Source: Mucilaginibacter pedocola (GTDB lineage: Bacteria > Bacteroidota > Bacteroidia > Sphingobacteriales > Sphingobacteriaceae). Taken from it: 64,000 nucleotides of DNA. Below are positions 46,001 to 53,350 of this stretch, piece by piece. A program made the translations under genes and the position numbers. Every line of letters starts with the position of its first letter. The stretch's first letter is position 1. The notes beneath the pieces were generated by a model. The model saw nothing but the letters and a program-made list of their open reading frames with translations. It had not been told where the DNA came from and searched no databases. The DNA lies in the NCBI RefSeq assembly GCF_002013915.1, contig NZ_MBTF01000034.1, positions 62,001 to 126,000 of the forward strand, read 5' to 3'.

Positions 46001-46871
46001 CAACAGCTACGTCGCCGGGCCTGTTAAACACTGCCGAAGTACCGGTGCCTTCTGCAAAACCCGGGCTACCGCTACCGGCTATAGTAGTTATCCTCCCGTC
46101 AGGGGTTACCTTACGTACGGCACTGTTTCCAAAATCGGCTACGTAAACATTGCCGGCTGCATCAACGTCTATACCAAAGGGGTTCCTGAATCTGCCTGTC
46201 CCCACGGGCCCGCTTGCAAAACCCGGCCCGAACATTGTGCCCGCAAAGGTACTTACAACGCCGGCGGGCGTAATTTTACGTATTACCTGGTTGCTGTAGT
46301 CGGCCACATACAAGTTGCCTGCACCATCCATGGCCACATCCTGCGGGTTACGGAATGAAGCCGACAATGCAGGGCCGTCATTAGAACCTACATCGCCCGT
46401 ACCTGCATAAATACTTACAACACCGTCAGGTGTCATTTTTTTGATAACCTGGTTGCCGGTATCGGCAATGTACAGGTTACCGGCAGCATCAAACGTAAGC
46501 CCCCCCGGCAACGATAATCCGGTAAGAATGGTGGTAACCACGCCGGCGGGCGTAATTTTGCGAATGGCATTATTACCATAATCGGCTACGTAGATATTTC
46601 CCGCAGCATCGCTGGCAACGTTGTAAGGGTTTTTGAACCGCGCAGCCGTGCCGGTACCGTCAACAAACCCCAGGGAGCCGTTACCTGCAAGTGTAGTAAC
46701 CCGGCTATAAGCAATATTGGGCACAGCCCCACCCGAATTGGCTGGCGAAAGCGTTGTTATTGTTTGGCCAAGCACATAATCTTGCGGGCCGGAGTAAGTA
46801 ATGTTAGGAGCCTGCGCAAAACCACGCGCAGCACTAAATAGCAGAAAACACGACAGTAAAAGTTTCTTCAT
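34092..46871 (-). CDS. Giant type IX-secreted repeat protein with NHL blocks and about 34 cadherin-like domains
   Basis: About 4259 residues from the ATG at 46871, which gives a signal peptide (MKKLLLSCFLLFSAARGFAQ); an ATG 9 codons earlier is less likely. Order: NHL six-bladed propeller block 1 (about 40-400, recurring GNIYVADYGNNAIRKITPAG); a putative-Ig (He_PIG) block; one cadherin-like domain; NHL block 2 and another Ig block; then 33 tandem cadherin-like beta-sandwich domains (about 97 residues each; LSxLxxSxGTLSPAF ... NTITxxVTAQDGTxKTYTVTVTR). The end is a CHU_C/T9SS sorting domain (LPNVFTPNGDGVNDTW, GTWNGRQLDPGTYYYVIDL). Probably a long surface stalk or adhesin; the propellers would be distal. 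No membrane segment other than the signal. Confidence 0.9.
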   Translation of the reverse strand: MKKLLLSCFLLFSAARGFAQAPNITYSGPQDYVLGQTITTLSPANSGGAVPNIAYSRVTTLAGNGSLGFVDGTGTAARFKNPYNVASDAAGNIYVADYGNNAIRKITPAGVVTTILTGLSLPGGLTFDAAGNLYIADTGNQVIKKMTPDGVVSIYAGTGDVGSNDGPALSASFRNPQDVAMDGAGNLYVADYSNQVIRKITPAGVVSTFAGTMFGPGFASGPVGTGRFRNPFGIDVDAAGNVYVADFGNSAVRKVTPDGRITTIAGSGSPGFAEGTGTSAVFNRPGDVAVDKFGNVYVNDTYNGLIRIVAPNGVVTTFAGNNGVIGRSDAIGTAAVFGFPEGITFDPNGDLYTADYVTSAIRKVSTKGYIIDKPLPPGLVFDPATGNITGKPTAVTAADDYTVTAYNADGKSSAIINIGVRLPSEDATLSALSASVGALNPSFSPATKTYVINVPTGTTSTTITPTLNDLKATLTVNGAAHTSGATAGPFPLPVGNTSISIKVTAESDTTISTYTVSIVRAKPAVAAPVVSYPSTRVYTINVPIPNLTPTNTGGSVPAIEYGRVTTIATGLDRPIGIAADPAGNVYVGDASKQVRKITPSGSISVFAGLTANLKNPTGLASDAQGNIYVADAGDNRIRIISPSGVADILAGHSGDFDYRDGVDTTARFATPWGVSVDGLNNVYIADFDNNLVRKRTLDGIVTTLAGTQALGANNGPSASATFRQPIGLSSDFNGNLYVADKGNHMIRKITSAGVVSTFAGNGAAGRANGVGTAASFDTPSAVAVESNGMIYVADAGNSRIRKIAPNGTVAYMVGNGQYGYADAVDRYASFNYPQGVAVDNDGHLFVADYGNNMVRKVETLGYSINPYDNLPPGLTFDSRTGIISGTPTAVAARRVYTITAYNLGGSSVSTVAITVNDVMNEARLSNIQLDHGTLNPVFASATEAYTASVGSSTIVVTPTPMHVQATIKINGVTVAGGSPSAPIPLVVGSNTLNIVVTAPDGTTTKTYTLAVTRTAAAPNANLSGLTLSAGTLSPAFVTGTTAYTASVGNAITDIAITPTSPNSAATIKVNGTTVASGVSSATIPLNVGANTITTLVTDENGNTKTYTITVTRATSSEAGLAMLGMSEGALSPAFNTATLTYTNSVANSVTGITVTPTTVDINATIKVNGITVADGTPSGNIPLNVGANTITVVVTAQDGTTTRTYTTTVTRAASSNNNLSALTISSGTLAPAFVTGTLSYTVSVANGVNSMQITPTAADAGATITVNGVSVASGATSGAIALASGANIITVSVTPADGSAAKVYTINVNRALSSNSALSALSFSGGSLSPVFNSATFSYSGSVPNTVTDVTVTPTAADAGASVQVNGVPVLSGATSGTLPLNVGANTITIAVTAENGGITSYTLTVTRAASADASLSALSLSAGTLSPVFASGTTTYTASVPNSTAGITLTPSGTNVNAVIKVNGVTVTSGTASGVLPLNVGNNNITVAVTAQDGVTVTNYTVTVVRAASSVSSLSALTTTAGALNPAFAAGTLGYAVTVANGVTSTTVTPTATDATATITVNGAAVTSAVASSPISLAIGSNIITTTVTAADGVTTTTYTLTITRAASSNADLSALSLSAGTLSPVFSAGATTYTAAVANAVSSITVTPTVADATATIQVNGVTVASGAASANIPLVVGTNTITTTVTAQDGSLKTYTVAVTRATSTDASLSAVTISAGTLSPAFAPGTTAYTATVPNATTGITITPSSTDANAVITVNGVTVASGASSATLPLVVGSNNVTVQVTAADGVTVNTYTFAITRAASSVSSLSALTTTAGALSPVFAAGTLNYSVTVATGVASTTITPTVTDANATITVNGGAVASGAASGAIPLTIGANNIIIRVTAQDGTSVTNYTVTVTRSASANANLSSLTLSTGVLSPVFASGTFTYTASVNNATTSVTAMPTVADATATVTVNGTAVASGASSAPIALAVGPNVITTVVTAQDGSIQTYSVTVTRAGSSDDNLSALIVSAGTLSPAFSPATGNYTLTVPNTNSSITVTPTRNEANATITVNGTPVASGSASAAIPLVVGSNTINIVVTAQDGTAKTYTITATRQLSGDALLASLAPSTGSLSPAFASGTNSYTVAVSNAVNSITFTPTVNQANATVSVNGTPVASGAASAAITLSVGANNVSVEVTAQDGTLNTYTIQVTRGQSTDATLSNLVVSGTTLSPAFASATAAYTASVANSVTSVTLTPTVNEPNATVRVNGVPVTSGAASAAIPLSLGNNVITATVTAQDGTSNKIYQVTVNRALSSDGTLSALTISAGTLAPTFTSGVFSYTAHVSNATPSITVTPTKTEANAVIRVNGNVVASGASSAAIPLAVGSNVITIAITAQDGTVTTYTADVIKAAPVASTNANLVSLAVSTGTLSPAFAQATTAYNVSVANVVSTISVTAGSSDANASITVNGTPVASGVASAPINLVAGANTITTIITAEDAVTTKTYTITVTRAPSTNANLANITLSAGSLSPAFAQATTGYTANVGNAVTSIQLTPTTADADATIKVNGATVVSGAASGALPLVVGANTITTVVTAQSGATKTYTVTVTRAQSPNANLASLVPSAGSLSPVFAAATASYGVTVSNGTTSIRFTPTVADAAATVKVNSTTVTSGAQSAALPLVVGSNTITVAVTAQDGTLKTYTVTVTRAQSANANLSNIALSTGTLSPVFAAATINYTATVGNAIATIKLTPTVADATATVQMNGATVASGTASADIPLLVGPNTITTVVTAQNGTTKTYEVVVTRAQSPNANLASLSLSSGTLSPAFAAATISYTASVSHATTGINVTAAVAEPNATIQINGAAVASGSPSANIPLAVGANAVTTLVTAQDGTTKTYTVTVTRAPSPDATLSNLALSTGTLSPAFSPVTTGYTASVANAVASVTVTATVNEPNAIVRVNGVLVASGSASASLPLAVGPNTITTVVTAQDGTSTQTYTVTVTRALSPDANLSNLALSSGTLSPAFTPAGISYSATVSNATTTIRLTPTVNEANASVKVNGVTVASGTASAALPLVVGPNTITADVTAQDGTLKTYTVTVTRLPSSNADLANISLSTGTLSPVFAAGTLAYNASVGNAVTTVKLTPTVADATATVQVNGVAVPSGTASADIALLVGPNVISTTVTAEDGTIKTYTVTVDRAKSPNADLAALAISDGTLSPVFAAGTLSYTAAVPNAVSGISVTATVSEPNATIQVNGTAVVSGSPSANLPLVVGANTITTLVTAQDGTPKTYTITVTRAPSPDATLSNLALSAGTLSPAFASATTGYTAAVGNAVTTVTITPTVNEPNATVKVNGVTVVSGAASAAIPLVVGANTITTVVTAQDGVSTQTYTTTVTRAPSSNAFLTALGTSTGFYSPSFGRNITDYTMLVSNNITTMSITPTLEDNTATMTVAGAPVASGVASAPITLAVGNNFIRTVVTAQDGVTIKTYTVIVNRALSSENDLSALSISTGPFTPGFQSGINSYTASVPNTVTTLTVTPTVADPTASVKINNVPATSGVASPPIPLAIGTNRLDVVVTAQNGQTNTYTITVTRIPSANADLSGLTANTGALSPAFAAGTTAYTAAAVGNATSTIQLTPVVADATATVTVNGITVASGTASPDIPLNVGANLIPVVVKAQAGNTKTYTVSISRAPSANADLAGITISGGTLSPAFTAGNTSYTTTIGNANATITVTPNTSDATATVTVNGNPVTSGNASGSIPLVVGSNTITIVVTAQDGTPKTYTVIATREASANADLASLTPDAGTLSPAFSAATQSYTVTVLNSVGSIRFTPTVADATATVTVDGAAVVSGSASGVITLPVGQTTVTVVVTAQNLTPKTYTVVVTRQRSNNADLSALTSNAGALSPAFDAATLSYSVTVPNTTTSATVTASVADATATIEVLGQPLASGAQSASSPLNVGNNDIEVKVTAEDGTVKRYIVTVRRLPSDNNSLGGLTISAGTLSPAFDAGTFDYNATVPYSESSIRITPTAADATATITVNGSTVSSGSASGNVNLQVGDNTVTVVVKAADGTEQTYTIIVKREVRPPSTDAALTSLFLTKGTLLPAFSRNTLAYSATVTSDVTFTNVIAITSDPNAKITVNGMPVESGKSSPNIILVDGANRIFVNVLAEDGITSQRYSLTITRANFAATLPNVFTPNGDGVNDTWRLPNIDLYPDCTVKIFNRAGQQVFNSVGYGTPWDGTWNGRQLDPGTYYYVIDLKHGQGIRSGGITIIR
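34355..44120 (-). repeat. Tandem coding repeat array, about 33 units of ~291 bases
   Basis: Units of about 288-297 bases encode the cadherin-like domains of the giant gene. Middle units resemble each other more than the two ends, which suggests exchange or duplication between units. The reading frames on the opposite strand that span this region are shadows of this repeat. Confidence 0.85.
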
Positions 46872-47511
46872 CTTATCAAATCCATCGGCGTTAGCCAAAT
46901 TATTATTGTCATTTTTTTAGCGGCCTATAAAGCCGCTCAGAACCATTTATAAATTAAACAGCCCTATTAAACCACATTAAAATTTTGAGCAAACCGCAAT
47001 GGGGCAAAGGCGAGCAAACCGCGGGAGCGGAATACAACCTTCAAAAGCGGGAAACTTAGGTGCATCAGTAAAGAAATTTTAATAGTTATTAATAAGGGTA
47101 TTTAACTTCAAAATTAATAATTTTCTTCTACTTGCTTAACCCTGTAGTACAAGGCGGGGGTAATAAACTAATAATGAGAAATTTATAAGGGGAAAAATAC
47201 AAACTATATTTGTATTATCAAAACCCCAACAACACTCCAAATATAATTACTTCATTACCAATATTATACTTTTATGAGTATTTCATTGCGCTTTTTTTCA
47301 ACAAAGCTCAGTTTCCATATGGCCTCATAGCTCCCGATACATAAATAATATCGTGAGGGTGCTACCTTCAAAAAAAAGCATTTAATTCCCTTTCGTAACA
47401 TAAAATTTTGCCAATAAGGTGATTTTAACGGCACTTTATTGGAAAATTAACAATAAATCAAAACATTCATTAAATTATGTGCAAGTATTATTATCTTACC
47501 ATTAAAATTAC
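46872..47511. other. Divergent promoter region, about 640 bases, no gene seen
   Basis: AT-rich spacer between the giant adhesin (minus) and a TonB receptor (plus). I see no reading frame or RNA gene with supporting features. Several T-rich and A-rich tracts and short direct repeats (TTATTAATAA, TTTATTGG) could hold the promoters. The length suggests regulated genes on both sides. Confidence 0.6.
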
Positions 47512-47538
47512 ATGAAACTTAACCCCTATTCCATTTTT

Positions 47539-50295
47539 ATGAAGAAAGCTTTACTTTTTTTCGCGTTGCTCCTGGGCGCCTCCGCGGCGTTCGCACAAAA
47601 AATTACCGTAACGGGTACGGTCACCAGTTCTACCGATAATACCACTATGCCCGGCGTAAGTGTGCGTGTTAGTGGCAGTACTATGGGTACAAGCACCAAT
47701 GGCTCGGGCCAGTTCAGCATCTCTGCACCTGCCGGTGCCGAGCTGATATTCAGTTTTACCGGTTATAAAACACAAACCGTAGCAATTGCCGGTAAAACCA
47801 CTATTAATGTTGTATTGGTAAGCGACATTGCCCAGTTAAACGAAGTGGTTGCCATAGGTACCCGCTCGGCAGGGCGCGTAAAATTGGAAACCGCTGTACC
47901 GGTAGATGTGGTTAGCGTTACCAAAGCCGCAGCCAACACCGGCAGGTTAGACCTTACCGACATATTAAATTACACTGCCCCATCCTTTAACTACAACCGC
48001 CAATCGGGCTCCGACGGTGCCGACCACGTACAACTGGGAACCCTGCGCGGCCTTGGGCCCGACCAAACCCTGGTGCTGGTGAACGGCAAACGCCGCCACT
48101 CTACTGCATTCGTATCGGTGTTCGGTACCCGCGGGCGCGGTAATTCGGGCGTCGACCTTAGTTCGGTGCCAACAGCAGCTATCGACAGGGTGGAAATCTT
48201 GCGCGATGGTGCATCGGCCCAATATGGTTCTGATGCTATTGCCGGTGTAATGAACCTTGTGCTGAAAAAGAATACCGGCGTGCTTAGCGTTAACGCAGGC
48301 GTATCCGGCTTTTACGATCCCGCCTTCAACAGCGGCAAAAGCGTTGTGGCAGGATACTATCCGCATGGCGGCACTATTGATGGTAAAGGCATAACTATTG
48401 ATGCCAACTATGGTTTCGGCATAGGCAACAACGGTGGTTTCTTCAATATCACAGGTGAATACGCTAAAAACGGCAAAACCTATCGCCAAACGCACGATAC
48501 TACTACCAGTAACCCCGACGCTTTGCCTATAAATCCTTATCGTCGCGCTAACGGCGACGGCTCGGCCGAAAGCGGTACGATATTTTACAATACCGAGATA
48601 CCATTGGCAGGCACGCCAACCACTTTCTATAGCTTTGGTGGTTACAGCTATAAACCGTCTGATGCTTATGCCTTCACCCGTAACTTATCGGCACGCCCTG
48701 AGCGCTTCCCAACCGATTACGCTAACTCTACTGGTATTATTTTCACCACCCCTGATGGCGAAACTTACTACAATCCCATCATTCAAACGCATAATACCGA
48801 CATATCGGTTGCGGCCGGCTTTAAAGGCACAGTGGGCAATGGATGGGACTGGGACCTGAGCAACAATACAGGTAACAACAAGTTCCATTTTTATGGCGAT
48901 AAAACCTTCAACGCATCCATGAGTGCGGCAAAAACGCATTTCGACGATGGTGGTTCGGAGTTTTTACAAAACACCACCAACCTTAACGTAAACAAGCATT
49001 TTAGTACCGTTGCCGAAGGGCTTAACTTCGGTTTCGGCGGCGAGTTTAGGTACGAGCGTTATAAGATATTTGCAGGCGAGCCCGATTCGTACAGCAACTA
49101 CGACCCAAGCGGCACCCAGGCCGCAGGTTCGCAGGGCTTCCCGGGCTTTCAACCGGCCGATGCGGTAAACGCTAACCGCAAAGTGGTAGGTATGTATGCA
49201 GACTTTGAACTGGATGTTACCAAAAAATGGCTGATAGACTTTGCTAACCGTTACGAGCACTATAGCGATTTTGGCTCTACTTTCAACACCAAATTTGCTA
49301 CCCGTTATAAACTTACCGACAACTTTAACATCCGTGCTTCTGCCGGTACAGGCTTCCGTGCACCATCGTTGCAGCAGATAAACTATAGCAACACCTTTAC
49401 TAACGTACAGGGTTCGGTAGTATCTGAGGTTAAGATAGCTCCTAACTACAGCCCTATCACCCGCGCTGCAGGCATCCCTAACCTAAAACAGGAAAAATCT
49501 AAAAATGCAGGACTGGGCTTCACCTACAAACCTATACCTGAGTTGAGCTTCACTGTAGATGGTTATATTATTAAGGTGACAGACCGTGTGGTGCTTTCGG
49601 GACAATTCAGCGCATCCGACCCTACTTTAGATCCATCATTCACCAACGCCCTAAACAGCCTGAACGTGAGCGCCGCCCAGTTTTTTGCCAATGCGGTAAA
49701 CACCACTAACCGTGGTTTGGATATAGTAATAGATTATAGCAAAACAGTAGGCAACAACCGATACAAAATATTATTTGCGGGCAACTTCCAGAGCATGGAT
49801 ATCGACAAAATAAATTATCCGCCTATACTGGGTACCACCGCTGCCCTGCAGCAAACCTTTTTGAGCGAGCGCGAGCAGAAATTTATCCTTGCTTCGGCCC
49901 CGCCGCAAAAACTTGCGCTGAACCCGGAGTTTGGCCATAATAGTTTAACTATAGGCACTCGCTTCACCTACTTCGGCAAAATAGACCTGCTTGGTTATGG
50001 CGACGGCAGCACCCTTACCCCTACCGTACCTACCGACGATGGCACGCAACAACTACCCGACCGCTACATTTACAGCGGCAAAGTAACCAGCGACCTTTAC
50101 TTGACTTATAAAGTGAGCAAAACAATGCGTTTCTCGTTAGGGGCAGATAACCTGTTCAACGTACACCCCGACCTGGCCTACGTAGCCGGTGCAAAAGGCT
50201 GGGCCTACAACAACGAGCCAAGCGGCCCATTCGATGCTGTACAAATGGGCAGCAACGGCCGCCGTTTCTTCGCACGCGTTGGCTTTACCTTCTAA
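47539..50295 (+). CDS. TonB-dependent receptor with carboxypeptidase-like N-domain
   Basis: About 918 residues from the ATG at 47539 (signal MKKALLFFALLLGASAAFA). The carboxypeptidase-regulatory-like domain (about 20-95) reads KITVTGTVTSSTDNTTMPGV ... FSFTGYKTQTV. The plug domain (about 115-240) has LNEVVAIGTRSAGRVKLETA, HVQLGTLRGLGPDQTLVLVN and VEILRDGASAQYGSDAIAGV. A 22-strand barrel follows, with an aromatic C-terminus (RVGFTF). No SusD gene follows, so it is more like an iron/siderophore or cofactor receptor than a starch-type pair; the substrate is unknown. An intrinsic terminator follows. Confidence 0.92.
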   Translation: MKKALLFFALLLGASAAFAQKITVTGTVTSSTDNTTMPGVSVRVSGSTMGTSTNGSGQFSISAPAGAELIFSFTGYKTQTVAIAGKTTINVVLVSDIAQLNEVVAIGTRSAGRVKLETAVPVDVVSVTKAAANTGRLDLTDILNYTAPSFNYNRQSGSDGADHVQLGTLRGLGPDQTLVLVNGKRRHSTAFVSVFGTRGRGNSGVDLSSVPTAAIDRVEILRDGASAQYGSDAIAGVMNLVLKKNTGVLSVNAGVSGFYDPAFNSGKSVVAGYYPHGGTIDGKGITIDANYGFGIGNNGGFFNITGEYAKNGKTYRQTHDTTTSNPDALPINPYRRANGDGSAESGTIFYNTEIPLAGTPTTFYSFGGYSYKPSDAYAFTRNLSARPERFPTDYANSTGIIFTTPDGETYYNPIIQTHNTDISVAAGFKGTVGNGWDWDLSNNTGNNKFHFYGDKTFNASMSAAKTHFDDGGSEFLQNTTNLNVNKHFSTVAEGLNFGFGGEFRYERYKIFAGEPDSYSNYDPSGTQAAGSQGFPGFQPADAVNANRKVVGMYADFELDVTKKWLIDFANRYEHYSDFGSTFNTKFATRYKLTDNFNIRASAGTGFRAPSLQQINYSNTFTNVQGSVVSEVKIAPNYSPITRAAGIPNLKQEKSKNAGLGFTYKPIPELSFTVDGYIIKVTDRVVLSGQFSASDPTLDPSFTNALNSLNVSAAQFFANAVNTTNRGLDIVIDYSKTVGNNRYKILFAGNFQSMDIDKINYPPILGTTAALQQTFLSEREQKFILASAPPQKLALNPEFGHNSLTIGTRFTYFGKIDLLGYGDGSTLTPTVPTDDGTQQLPDRYIYSGKVTSDLYLTYKVSKTMRFSLGADNLFNVHPDLAYVAGAKGWAYNNEPSGPFDAVQMGSNGRRFFARVGFTF

Positions 50296-50320
50296 AGAAA
50301 TTCTACCGTAGTGATTACAG

Positions 50321-50351
50321 AGGCTGTTTCCCATGGGAGGCAGCCTTTTTT
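50321..50351 (+). terminator. Intrinsic terminator after the TonB receptor
   Basis: AGGCTG..TTCCC-AT-GGGAG..CAGCCT followed by TTTTT. Confidence 0.88.
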
Positions 50352-50477
50352 GTAGCGTTCGAAAGCAGGATGCTTTCGATATGCGGCACCACGAGTTGGG
50401 AACTTGCGGCAGCGATAAAGAATTAAAATATCCTCAATTCGCGATTTGCGAATTGAGAATAATTCATGACAGCGCGT

Positions 50478-52745
50478 TTATTTAAAGAAGTAACTAACAT
50501 GTGCCAAAGCTGCAAATTTGGTACCCGCTGTAAATGCTATGCCATTTACAGGTTGTTGGTTTCTGAGGCGGGTTAGCGTCTCGAATTGGGTTTCTTTCCA
50601 TTGCACATTGAAGATGTTGTTAATGGTGATGCCCACTTCGTATTTGGGTTTGGTATAATTGAGCACCAAATCGTTTATAAAATAGCCTTTGGCGGTTAGG
50701 CTATAGTCTTCGTTGGCGGCTCTATTGCCCAGGTAACGGTAGCGCAGGCTGCCATTAAAACCATCTTTAAAAGTATAGGTTACGCCACCCGTACTGCTCC
50801 AAACCGGTGCCAGCGGAATATAGTTCTCCCCTGCAGGGTCGTCTATAGAACGGCCGTGGGCGTAGTTCACATCGGCATCAAAGTAAAGTGATTTAATAGG
50901 TTGGTACCGGCCAGAAAGATCGAACCCTATGCGGCGCGTGCGGCCGCTGAACTCTACCGAGCCACCATCGCCCGAGTATACATACTCGTTTTGCAGGTAG
51001 CTGTACCAAACCGCGGCATTGAACAGCAGGTTCTTGGCGGGCTTAAATACCGTACCCAAATCGGCACCATAGGCGGCGGGCAGGGTTTGCAAACCTTTTG
51101 CTGCAACTACCACGCGGGCATCGTTTGAGTGGAAGCCTTTACCCATCAACAAATAAAACTGTGTTTTATCGGTAGCCTGGTAGTAAAAGTTAAGTTTAGG
51201 GCTAACTACATTGTTATTCGCCTTGTAAACACCAAGGCCATTCAGGGTACTATCGCCCGCGAATTTGTTGTTGTATTTATAAAAGAACTGATCAAACCTA
51301 AGCCCGGCATTCATAGTAAATTTGGGACTGAACTGAAAGGTTTCGTTGAGGTAGGCACCAGCGCCGGTTTCTGTAATATCGCCAAGCTTTACTGGGTTTA
51401 TCACGGTGAAATTGTTGATGGTGTGGCTCAGTTCGCTGCCGGTGGTAGCGTCATGGCGGATATTGATACCCGCATCGGTAGTGAATTTGGTGTTACCAAT
51501 ATAACCTTCGTGCTGGTAACTGCCGTTGTAGCCCAGCAAATTACGCGCTTCGCGCTGTCGTATCTCATCGCCGTTTACAGGGTCTTCTAAAAAGAACGTA
51601 AAGTTGGTATGCAGGTCGAACTTGTAGCGCGAGTAGTAAAGCTGGTTCTTCAACACATCATGATTACTGAAGGTAGTAAGCAATTGCGCATTCACATTGG
51701 TACGCGATGTTACGCCCCCTTCGTTAGGGTCAATAGCGCCATAAAAACCAATAATGCCTTCTTCAACCGCATTATCGGGTATCTGCCCTGATGCCTTCCA
51801 GCTACTGTACATGGTAGAAGCGGTAAGGCTTAGCCAGTTGTTATCATTCAGCTTGCCGTGGTACTTGGTAAAAAAGTTGAAGCGCTTAAAATGCTGCGGG
51901 TTATCAAAATAACTATCGCTGTAACGGTATTCTGATGCAGCATACCACGACTGGTTATTAGCTTTCGCCTTATCGCCCAACAAACTAACCATTCCCAACA
52001 CACGGTAGGTGTTAAACTGCCCCGCCTCGGCCTTGAACACATTGGTGCTGATGGCATTGGCAGTATTAAAATTAACAAAGCCGGTTACCGCCAGGTCACC
52101 TTTTTCGGCATCGTACATCCCTTTTTTGTAGTTGGTGCTTTCAATGGTTTCGGGGATGATGAAGTGGCTGTCGGCATAGCCCTGCCCGTGGGCTTGGGAT
52201 ACCATGTTGATAGGGATGCCGTCCACGCTCATGTTTAGGTCCGTACCGTGGTCGTTATCAAAACCGCGCAAAAATATCTGCTCGGCCTTGCCCCCGCCCT
52301 GGTGTTGTCCAATGAACAAGCCCGGCACTAAGCGCAACACCTCTTGCGAATTTGACACACCGCGCATTTTAATATCGGTTTCGCTTATGGCTTTGTAAGG
52401 GTTGCTGTTGTTGGCGGTAATAACCACATCTGCCAGTTGCGTTTGCTGTTGGCCAAGCACTATGGTTTGCCCGTTTTGAAATGCAGATAAGGCGATGGTT
52501 TTCTTTTGGTAGCCTATGGCAGAGATCACCATGGTTTGTGCCGATGCCTTTACCTGCTTAAAAAAGAAACGGCCGCTCTCGTTAGTAATGTCGGTTTGGT
52601 TGCCAGGCGATAGTAACACGGTAACACCATTTATCGGCACGCGCGTGGCACTATCTATAATTTTGCCCGTTATATTTTTTTGCTGCGCGAACAATGCGTA
52701 ACTGTTCAACAGCAGTACGATAGAAAGTAAAGCTTTAAATTTCAT
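50478..52745 (-). CDS. TonB-dependent receptor, second type
   Basis: 755 residues. Signal peptide MKFKALLSIVLLLNSYALFA, carboxypeptidase-like domain (QKNITGKIIDSATRVPINGV, about 22-100), plug (ADVVITANNSNPYKAISETD, SNSQEVLRLVPGLFIGQHQG, RGFDNDHGTDLNMSVDGIP) and a barrel with an aromatic end (LAHVSYFFK). The short plug with GGGKAEQIFLRGFDNDHGTD resembles receptors found with metal-related genes. It stands next to a small membrane protein and two HupE/UreJ-like genes, which suggests uptake of a transition metal or metal complex; that is an inference. Confidence 0.9.
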   Translation of the reverse strand: MKFKALLSIVLLLNSYALFAQQKNITGKIIDSATRVPINGVTVLLSPGNQTDITNESGRFFFKQVKASAQTMVISAIGYQKKTIALSAFQNGQTIVLGQQQTQLADVVITANNSNPYKAISETDIKMRGVSNSQEVLRLVPGLFIGQHQGGGKAEQIFLRGFDNDHGTDLNMSVDGIPINMVSQAHGQGYADSHFIIPETIESTNYKKGMYDAEKGDLAVTGFVNFNTANAISTNVFKAEAGQFNTYRVLGMVSLLGDKAKANNQSWYAASEYRYSDSYFDNPQHFKRFNFFTKYHGKLNDNNWLSLTASTMYSSWKASGQIPDNAVEEGIIGFYGAIDPNEGGVTSRTNVNAQLLTTFSNHDVLKNQLYYSRYKFDLHTNFTFFLEDPVNGDEIRQREARNLLGYNGSYQHEGYIGNTKFTTDAGINIRHDATTGSELSHTINNFTVINPVKLGDITETGAGAYLNETFQFSPKFTMNAGLRFDQFFYKYNNKFAGDSTLNGLGVYKANNNVVSPKLNFYYQATDKTQFYLLMGKGFHSNDARVVVAAKGLQTLPAAYGADLGTVFKPAKNLLFNAAVWYSYLQNEYVYSGDGGSVEFSGRTRRIGFDLSGRYQPIKSLYFDADVNYAHGRSIDDPAGENYIPLAPVWSSTGGVTYTFKDGFNGSLRYRYLGNRAANEDYSLTAKGYFINDLVLNYTKPKYEVGITINNIFNVQWKETQFETLTRLRNQQPVNGIAFTAGTKFAALAHVSYFFK

Positions 52746-52815
52746 TCATGAAAAAATTAGGAATAACAATACAAGCCGCAGCTATAAAGCCCGGCCATTA
52801 TGGATTTTGTTATGC

Positions 52816-53301
52816 CTAAACTCGTGGTGGTGGGTAGTCGGTATCGGGCACCGATGGCTGGTAGCTGACGAGGTACGATGGGTACATTTTATCCACCGTA
52901 GAAAAATGCATCAAGCCAGAAGCATCCTTTACGAACAGAAGGTGAGTAATATCCTCGGTGCTTGTTTTGGTGGCAGCGGGTTTACCTTTTGCGCCGCTGT
53001 TCTCCATTTTGGCAATGGTTAGCTCAACGTGCTTATTGCCGTTTTGCTGGTGTTCGCCGGCTAAGTGTTCTTTCTCCCAAAAGGTATGCGCCAAAGCATC
53101 GGCAGCTACCGGGATAACCATGTTAAACATCATGAGCACATAGGCAAACAATACCAGCTTAGATAAATCGCTAAAAAGGCGAACGCGCTGTGTTGCGGCT
53201 TTTTTGGCAAGAGGCGTGCAGGTACCCTGGTTAAGGTCGTATTCGAAAAGAAACCAGTATAGCTTTTTTACCACTGTTTGTTGCCTGTTGTTTGTGCGCA
53301 A
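52816..53301 (-). CDS. Hypothetical protein with one TM helix, 161 aa
   Basis: 161 residues. A basic N-terminus (NRQQTVVKKLYWFLFEYDLN), one membrane helix near 48-68 (LVLFAYVLMMFNMVIPVAAD), then a soluble tail with HTFWEKEHLAGEHQQNGNKHVE (His/Glu-rich, possibly metal-binding) and a Pro-rich end. No family recognised. Its His-rich patch and place between the TonB receptor and HupE-like genes fit a metal-handling role, without proof. Confidence 0.65.
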   Translation of the reverse strand: MRTNNRQQTVVKKLYWFLFEYDLNQGTCTPLAKKAATQRVRLFSDLSKLVLFAYVLMMFNMVIPVAADALAHTFWEKEHLAGEHQQNGNKHVELTIAKMENSGAKGKPAATKTSTEDITHLLFVKDASGLMHFSTVDKMYPSYLVSYQPSVPDTDYPPPRV

Positions 53302-53350
53302 AGGTAATCGTATGCCATAAAATACCTATAAAAATCATTTATTTGTGCCC

